From Rickettsiaceae bacterium (lineage in GTDB: Bacteria; Pseudomonadota; Alphaproteobacteria; Rickettsiales; Rickettsiaceae): a stretch of 17,793 bases of DNA. The DNA lies in NCBI GenBank assembly GCA_021741085.1, contig JAIOYM010000013.1, positions 1-17,793 of the forward strand, given 5' to 3'. Shown here piece by piece: positions 13,994 through 17,793 of the stretch. The position numbers and the translations under genes are program-made. The notes beneath the pieces are model-generated. The model was not told where the DNA came from. It worked only from the letters and a program-made list of their open reading frames with translations, and made no database searches. The stretch's first letter is position 1. Every line of letters begins with the position of its first letter.

Positions 13994-14779
13994 TCATGTT
14001 ATATTTTCGGCAATTTTTCCTTTTATAGCCGCAATAGCTTTTGCTGGATTTAAGCCTTTAGGGCAAGTTTTGGTGCAGTTCATTATAGTATGACATCTAT
14101 ATAATTTAAACGAGTCTTGCAATTGCTCGAGTCTTTCCTTGGTTGCTTCGTCTCTGCTGTCGGATATCCATCTGTAAGCTTGCAATAAAGTAGCTGGGCC
14201 TAAATATTCATCACCATTCCACCAATAGCTAGGGCATGAGGTAGAGCAACAAGCGCATAATACGCATTCATATAAACCGTCAAGCTTAGCTCTGTCTGTT
14301 TCCGATTGCAACCTCTCTTTTTGGCCAGCAGCGGTTGGCTCAGCTTGTAGCCAAGGTTTAATAGATTCATATTGCGCATAAAAATGATTAAGATCTGGAA
14401 CCAGGTCCTTCACAACTTTCATGTGAGGCAAGGGATATATCTTAACATCCCCCTTGATTTCATTCACCGGCTTTAAACAAGCCAAAGTATTTGTGCCATC
14501 AATGTTCATAGAGCAGCTGCCACACACACCTTCGCGACAAGAACGCCTAAAAGTTAATGTTGGATCAATATCTTGTTTGATTTTCATCAAAATATCCAAA
14601 ATCATTGGTCCACAATCAGCTAAGTCTACTTCGTAAGTATCTAATCTAGGATTTTGGCCTTCATCAGGATTATATCTATATATACGCAAAGTTTTTGGCT
14701 GCGTCATTTTTTCCGCGTTTTGTGTATGAGTTTTACCCTCATGGACTCTAGAATTTGGAGGTAATCTAAGTTGTGCCAT
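13994..14779 (-). CDS. sdhB: Succinate dehydrogenase iron-sulfur subunit
   Basis: The electron-transfer subunit of complex II; it carries electrons from the SdhA flavin to quinone at the inner membrane. Its 261 residues match the family. The [2Fe-2S] ligands are Cys81, Cys86, Cys89 and Cys101 (RRSCREGVCGSCS). CVLCACC supplies Cys172, Cys175 and Cys178, which with Cys239 hold the [4Fe-4S] cluster. Cys182, Cys229 and Cys235 hold the [3Fe-4S] cluster. All ligands are present. The start at 14779 gives an N-terminal extension of about 25 residues; Met25 is a possible later start, but the upstream ATG has AAGG at a usable distance. It is the last gene of sdhCDAB, 30 bases after sdhA. Confidence 0.97.
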   Translation of the reverse strand: MAQLRLPPNSRVHEGKTHTQNAEKMTQPKTLRIYRYNPDEGQNPRLDTYEVDLADCGPMILDILMKIKQDIDPTLTFRRSCREGVCGSCSMNIDGTNTLACLKPVNEIKGDVKIYPLPHMKVVKDLVPDLNHFYAQYESIKPWLQAEPTAAGQKERLQSETDRAKLDGLYECVLCACCSTSCPSYWWNGDEYLGPATLLQAYRWISDSRDEATKERLEQLQDSFKLYRCHTIMNCTKTCPKGLNPAKAIAAIKGKIAENIT

Positions 14780-14809
14780 ATTACTGCCTTTATAAATTCA
14801 TTAACTAAA

Positions 14810-16591
14810 TTAATATACCCTTTGTTTTAAAGCCACAGTTTTCACCTCATCAGTTAGCGTATTCAAATTTACTCTTTTATATTCAATGCCTACCTTGCCA
14901 TTTTCATCAAGCCAAGCAAAACTATGTTTTAACCAATTTTCATCATCACGTTTTGGCCAATCTTCTCTAGCATGCGCTCCACGACTTTCTTTTCTAGCTA
15001 ATGCAGAATGCATAGTTAAAACACCTTGGCACATCAGATTTTCTAGCTCTAAAGTTTCAACTAAGTCTGTATTCCAAATGAGCGATCTGTCCTCAATTTT
15101 AATATCAGCAAGTTGTAGCCAAGTTTCATCTATAAGCTTTTGTCCTTCGATTAAAGTTTCTTCAGTCCTAAAAACAGCTGCGTGTTTTTGCATTATGGTT
15201 TGCATTTTTGTGCGTAAAACACCTGTATGGGTTGAGCCATTAATATTTCTTATTCTATCAAAACGAGCTATAATTTTAGCGCTTATGTCTTGTGAAATAT
15301 TCTTATGAGGCGTGTTGGGTTTGATAAGTTCTGCTGTTTTTTCGGCACAAGCTTTACCAAAAACTACTAAATCTAGCAAAGAATTAGAACCGAGTCTATT
15401 AGCACCATGAACTGAAACACAAGCTGCTTCACCTATTGCCATAAGCCCTGGAACTATTTCTCCTTTGTGATTTTTTTGTACTTGCGTATGAATATTAGTT
15501 GGAATACCGCCCATAGTGTAATGTACTGTAGGCAGAACTGGAATTGGTTCTTTTGTCGCATCAATGCCAGCAAAAATTCTTGCAGTTTCTAAAACCCCCG
15601 GCAGGCGTTCTTGTAGAATATTTTTATCAATATGATTAACATGTAAATGAACATGGTCTTTATTTTTACCAAATCCTCTACCTTCTTTTATTTCTATAGC
15701 AATTGATCTTGAAACAACATCTCGTGAAGCTAGATCTTTAACGTGAGGGGCATATTTTTCCATAAATTTCTCCCCCTTGTTATTCATCAAATATCCGCCT
15801 TCACCTCTTGCCCCTTCTGTAATCAAGCATCCAGCACTATAAATACCGGTTGGATGAAATTGTACAAATTCCATATCTTCCAAAGGAAGCCCGGCTCTAA
15901 CAACCATACCCGCACCATCATTCGTGCAAGTGTGAGCTGAGGTAGCGGAAAGATATACTTTACCATACCCACCTGTAGCAATAACAACACTATGAGCCCT
16001 AAATATATGAAGAGAACCATCGTCTAGATTCCAGGCTACGATGCCTACACATTGCCCTTCATCCATTAATAAATCTAAAGCAAAATACTCAATAAAAAAC
16101 TTTACTTTGTGTTTTAAAGATTGCTGATACAAAGTATGCAATATAGCATGACCAGTTCTGTCAGCAGCCGCACAAGTACGTTGCACAGATCCGCCTTCTC
16201 CATAATTTTTAGTCATCCCACCAAATGCACGTTGATATATTCTTCCGTCTTCTTTTCTAGAAAAAGGTACACCAAAATGCTCTAACTCTAATACAGCTTC
16301 GCTTGCATTTTTGCACATAAATTCTATAGCATCTTGATCTCCCAACCAGTCGGACCCCTTAACTGTGTCATACATATGCCAGCGCCAATTATCTTCACCC
16401 ATATTACCAAGAGCTGCGCTAATTCCTCCTTGCGCTGCAACTGTATGACTTCGTGTAGGAAAAACTTTACTTATACAAGCAACATTTAGATTTTTTGCAC
16501 CTAGTCCTAAAGCTGCACGCATACCTGCGCCACCAGCTCCTACAACCACTACGTCATATTCGTGTTCTATAATATTATACGTTTTTGTCAT
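14810..16591 (-). CDS. sdhA: Succinate dehydrogenase flavoprotein subunit
   Basis: The catalytic subunit of complex II; it oxidises succinate to fumarate in the TCA cycle on the cytoplasmic face of the inner membrane. Its 593 residues are typical. The N-terminal dinucleotide fold VVVGAGGAGMRAA lies near residues 15-27. RSHTVAAQGG carries His49, the expected covalent FAD attachment site. HPTGIYSAGCLITEGARGEG and VHYTMGGIPTN carry active-site residues, and GANRLGSNSLLDLVVFG is the conserved FAD-proximal loop. The C-terminal helical domain, with SRGAHAREDWPKRDDENW, is intact. The start at 16591 lies six bases after the sdhD stop, so translation is probably coupled. Confidence 0.98.
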   Translation of the reverse strand: MTKTYNIIEHEYDVVVVGAGGAGMRAALGLGAKNLNVACISKVFPTRSHTVAAQGGISAALGNMGEDNWRWHMYDTVKGSDWLGDQDAIEFMCKNASEAVLELEHFGVPFSRKEDGRIYQRAFGGMTKNYGEGGSVQRTCAAADRTGHAILHTLYQQSLKHKVKFFIEYFALDLLMDEGQCVGIVAWNLDDGSLHIFRAHSVVIATGGYGKVYLSATSAHTCTNDGAGMVVRAGLPLEDMEFVQFHPTGIYSAGCLITEGARGEGGYLMNNKGEKFMEKYAPHVKDLASRDVVSRSIAIEIKEGRGFGKNKDHVHLHVNHIDKNILQERLPGVLETARIFAGIDATKEPIPVLPTVHYTMGGIPTNIHTQVQKNHKGEIVPGLMAIGEAACVSVHGANRLGSNSLLDLVVFGKACAEKTAELIKPNTPHKNISQDISAKIIARFDRIRNINGSTHTGVLRTKMQTIMQKHAAVFRTEETLIEGQKLIDETWLQLADIKIEDRSLIWNTDLVETLELENLMCQGVLTMHSALARKESRGAHAREDWPKRDDENWLKHSFAWLDENGKVGIEYKRVNLNTLTDEVKTVALKQRVY

Positions 16592-16597
16592 AAAGGC

Positions 16598-16945
16598 TTA
16601 TATGGTTATCAATTTTATTGTCGCAACTAATAAGGCTATCGCAGTAGTCAAAGTAATAAATTTAACCAGTAGAATAAAAATGAACCGCATGATTTTATTA
16701 GGAACATAATCTTCTATTATTACTTGCATACCTAAGATACCATGATAAAAAGCCGTGAATGATAAAATAAGCCAAATCAATGCATTAATAGGGTTTTGCA
16801 TCAATTGAATTATTTTATCATAGTCTTGAGTTTTATAAACTCCTATAAAAATATGTAAAAAATACAGTAGCCATAGTATAAAAGGCAGCAATACAACCGC
16901 TAGAATACGCTGCTTTAGCCATTTTTTGGTTTCTTTATTATGCAT
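16598..16945 (-). CDS. sdhD: Succinate dehydrogenase membrane anchor subunit
   Basis: Membrane subunit that with SdhC anchors complex II, binds heme b and helps form the quinone site. Its 115 residues are normal for the family. Three hydrophobic segments are visible, at about 13-36, 53-76 and 84-113. FYHGILGMQVIIEDYV holds His68, the likely heme ligand, and the conserved Asp79-Tyr80. The protein is divergent, and the assignment relies on this motif together with its place between sdhC and sdhA. It starts 12 bases after sdhC and ends six bases before sdhA. An AAGAAA stretch upstream is at best a weak Shine-Dalgarno. Confidence 0.93.
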   Translation of the reverse strand: MHNKETKKWLKQRILAVVLLPFILWLLYFLHIFIGVYKTQDYDKIIQLMQNPINALIWLILSFTAFYHGILGMQVIIEDYVPNKIMRFIFILLVKFITLTTAIALLVATIKLITI

Positions 16946-16957
16946 GTAATTATTTTC

Positions 16958-17335
16958 TTAACTTATTAACCAAAACAGAAGAGTACTTAAAATGCTAACT
17001 AATACAACCGTCCAGCCAGTTTTTTCTACGGTTTTTATCTCAAACCCATAGCCTAAATCCCAACATAAGTGTCTTACGCCATTGGTTGTGTGATAAAATA
17101 AACTAAATAACATACCCAAAAGACCAAGCTTTACCATGTTACAGCTAAATAATTTAAAATAACATTCACGAAAATCTGAAAAGATGGCTAAAATCAACCA
17201 CCAGGAAATAATTATAAAGCTACAAAATAATATAAAACCAGTGATTCGGTGGGCAATAGATAGTACGGAGGTAATTTGATGTTTATATATACCTAAGTGC
17301 GGAGAAATAGGCCTGATCTTCTCTTCATTATTCAT
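16958..17335 (-). CDS. sdhC: Succinate dehydrogenase cytochrome b556 subunit
   Basis: The large membrane subunit of complex II. Its 125 residues have the family signature RPISPHLGIYKHQ near the start and SIAHRITG (residues 26-33), with the Ser and Arg that line the quinone pocket in relatives. YHTTNGVRHLCWDLGYG contains His82, the likely heme b ligand. Three transmembrane helices lie at about 30-53, 67-87 and 106-124. It is the first gene of the operon. The ATG at 17335 has no clear Shine-Dalgarno, and a promoter candidate lies about 65 bases upstream. Confidence 0.96.
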   Translation of the reverse strand: MNNEEKIRPISPHLGIYKHQITSVLSIAHRITGFILFCSFIIISWWLILAIFSDFRECYFKLFSCNMVKLGLLGMLFSLFYHTTNGVRHLCWDLGYGFEIKTVEKTGWTVVLVSILSTLLFWLIS

Positions 17336-17399
17336 ATGGTATCAATATATTTTTGGCTTATGAAAATGCAATTAAAAGCACATACAAGAATTTATACTA

Positions 17400-17428
17400 A
17401 TAATAAATCATTAAGTATAATATTACAA
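17400..17428 (-). promoter_or_regulatory. Candidate promoter of sdhCDAB
   Basis: On the minus strand, TTGTAA (17423-17428) is followed after 17 bases by TATTAT (17400-17405), which matches the -10 consensus at 5 of 6 positions. Transcription would begin near 17393, giving a leader of about 58 bases before sdhC. The -35 is identical to that of the tRNA-Ser candidate. Confidence 0.45.
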
Positions 17429-17518
17429 CTATTAGAATATGTATTGTTTGGGAAATTAAAACCGAAATGACAGAAGCTAAATTCAAAACACTTCAGCGGG
17501 TAATTGGATTTAGCTTTT

Positions 17519-17575
17519 TTCTATAAGTATGTAGAAGAGTTGTTTGTCCTGGATTGCCACGCTCTTAACAGAGCA
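17519..17575 (-). repeat. Partial copy of the 11.3-12.0 kb repeat, inverted
   Basis: On the minus strand this reads CTGTTAAGAGCGTGGCAATC, then CAGGACAAACAACTCTTCTA and CATA. The first part matches the junction at 11793-11811 (CTGTTAAGAGCGTGGCAA). The second matches 11544-11563 (ATAAACAACTCTTCTACATA). It therefore joins modules that are spaced differently in the other cluster. Confidence 0.75.
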
Positions 17576-17631
17576 GGCTCATTGAGTATTCTATTATTAT
17601 GGTTTCCCCTGAGTTAACTATTATTGTAGTG

Positions 17632-17662
17632 GGAGCCCTTTGCCAGGGCAAAGAGCGCAATT
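17632..17662. repeat. Small palindrome related to 12012-12040
   Basis: CTTTGC (17638-17643) and GCAAAG (17648-17653) pair around CAGG, followed by AGCGCAAT. The flanks match the element near 12016-12040 (CCTTTG, then GCAAAGAGCG), suggesting the same repeat family with a different loop. Confidence 0.5.
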
Positions 17663-17690
17663 GTATAGGTTCAGCAAATCGGTTACAAGA

Positions 17691-17743
17691 TTAGTGTGGA
17701 TATGTGCATAATTTTTTAAAAATTCTACACATATCCACACTAA
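17691..17743. repeat. Perfect 16-bp inverted repeat with DnaA-box-like arms
   Basis: TTAGTGTGGATATGTG (17691-17706) and its exact complement CACATATCCACACTAA (17728-17743) flank a 21-base AT-rich centre. The centre contains AATTTTT and AAAAATT, which can extend the hairpin. Each arm holds ATATCCACA or its complement, one base from the DnaA box TTATCCACA. Possible roles are a protein-binding site, a terminator for a gene beyond the window, or a mobile palindrome. There is no T-tract after it. Confidence 0.6.
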
Positions 17744-17761
17744 CAACAACATCAAGCAATC

Positions 17762-17793
17762 ATGTGTACAGGTATTTTATTCTTAATACCTTG
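17762..17793 (+). CDS. Possible gene start, cut by the window edge
   Basis: ATG at 17762 opens a frame that runs to the last base: MCTGILFLIP, ten full codons. MCTG followed by a hydrophobic strand resembles the start of choloylglycine hydrolase or penicillin acylase proteins, in which Cys2 becomes the N-terminal nucleophile. No Shine-Dalgarno is visible and the fragment is far too short to decide; chance is quite possible. Confidence 0.15.
   Translation, partial: MCTGILFLIP

Noticed and set aside
17467..17526. Small plus-strand ORF MTEAKFKTLQRVIGFSFFL
   Set aside because: Nineteen codons with no Shine-Dalgarno, ending at the edge of a repeat copy; nothing supports expression.

Overview
The window looks like part of a small, AT-rich genome of an obligate intracellular alphaproteobacterium, most likely order Rickettsiales. 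This rests on the base composition, the sparse gene layout, a pyruvate phosphate dikinase gene, Rickettsia-like GyrA and SdhCDAB proteins, and dispersed palindromic repeats containing TCATTGCGAG and GTGGCAATCC. The genus cannot be decided from the sequence alone.

Positions 1-3856 (minus strand) are the first 1285 codons of one very large open reading frame that leaves the window at its left edge. It encodes a signal peptide, about 570 residues of charged, mostly helical sequence, and then at least 22 copies of a 31-residue Ala/Lys-rich repeat. The 93-bp DNA units are nearly identical, vary only by in-frame indels, and preserve a block duplication offset by exactly 13 units. After a 572-bp divergent intergenic region come ppdK (pyruvate/PEP interconversion), gyrA (DNA gyrase subunit A) and ftsA (divisome membrane anchor). 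ftsA starts 6 bases after the gyrA stop, with its ribosome binding site inside gyrA.

Positions 11261-12070 hold no gene. They contain a duplicated G-rich unit of about 230 bp and a cluster of palindromic elements; one pair of copies shows compensatory changes in the stem. A tRNA-Ser(UGA) gene follows on the minus strand. Next come a 41-codon gene remnant, a very AT-rich stretch, and a 349-residue protein of unknown function. That gene is preceded by a possible 13-codon leader ORF whose stop overlaps its start codon.

The right end is a complete minus-strand sdhCDAB operon for succinate dehydrogenase (respiratory complex II) with a plausible promoter. Beyond it are two more repeat fragments, a perfect 16-bp inverted repeat whose arms resemble DnaA boxes, and possibly the first codons of another gene at the window edge.

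Functionally, ppdK and sdh fit a pyruvate- and TCA-fed metabolism, and gyrA and ftsA are core replication and division genes. The accessory and novel content is the repeat protein, the 349-residue orphan and the repeat families.
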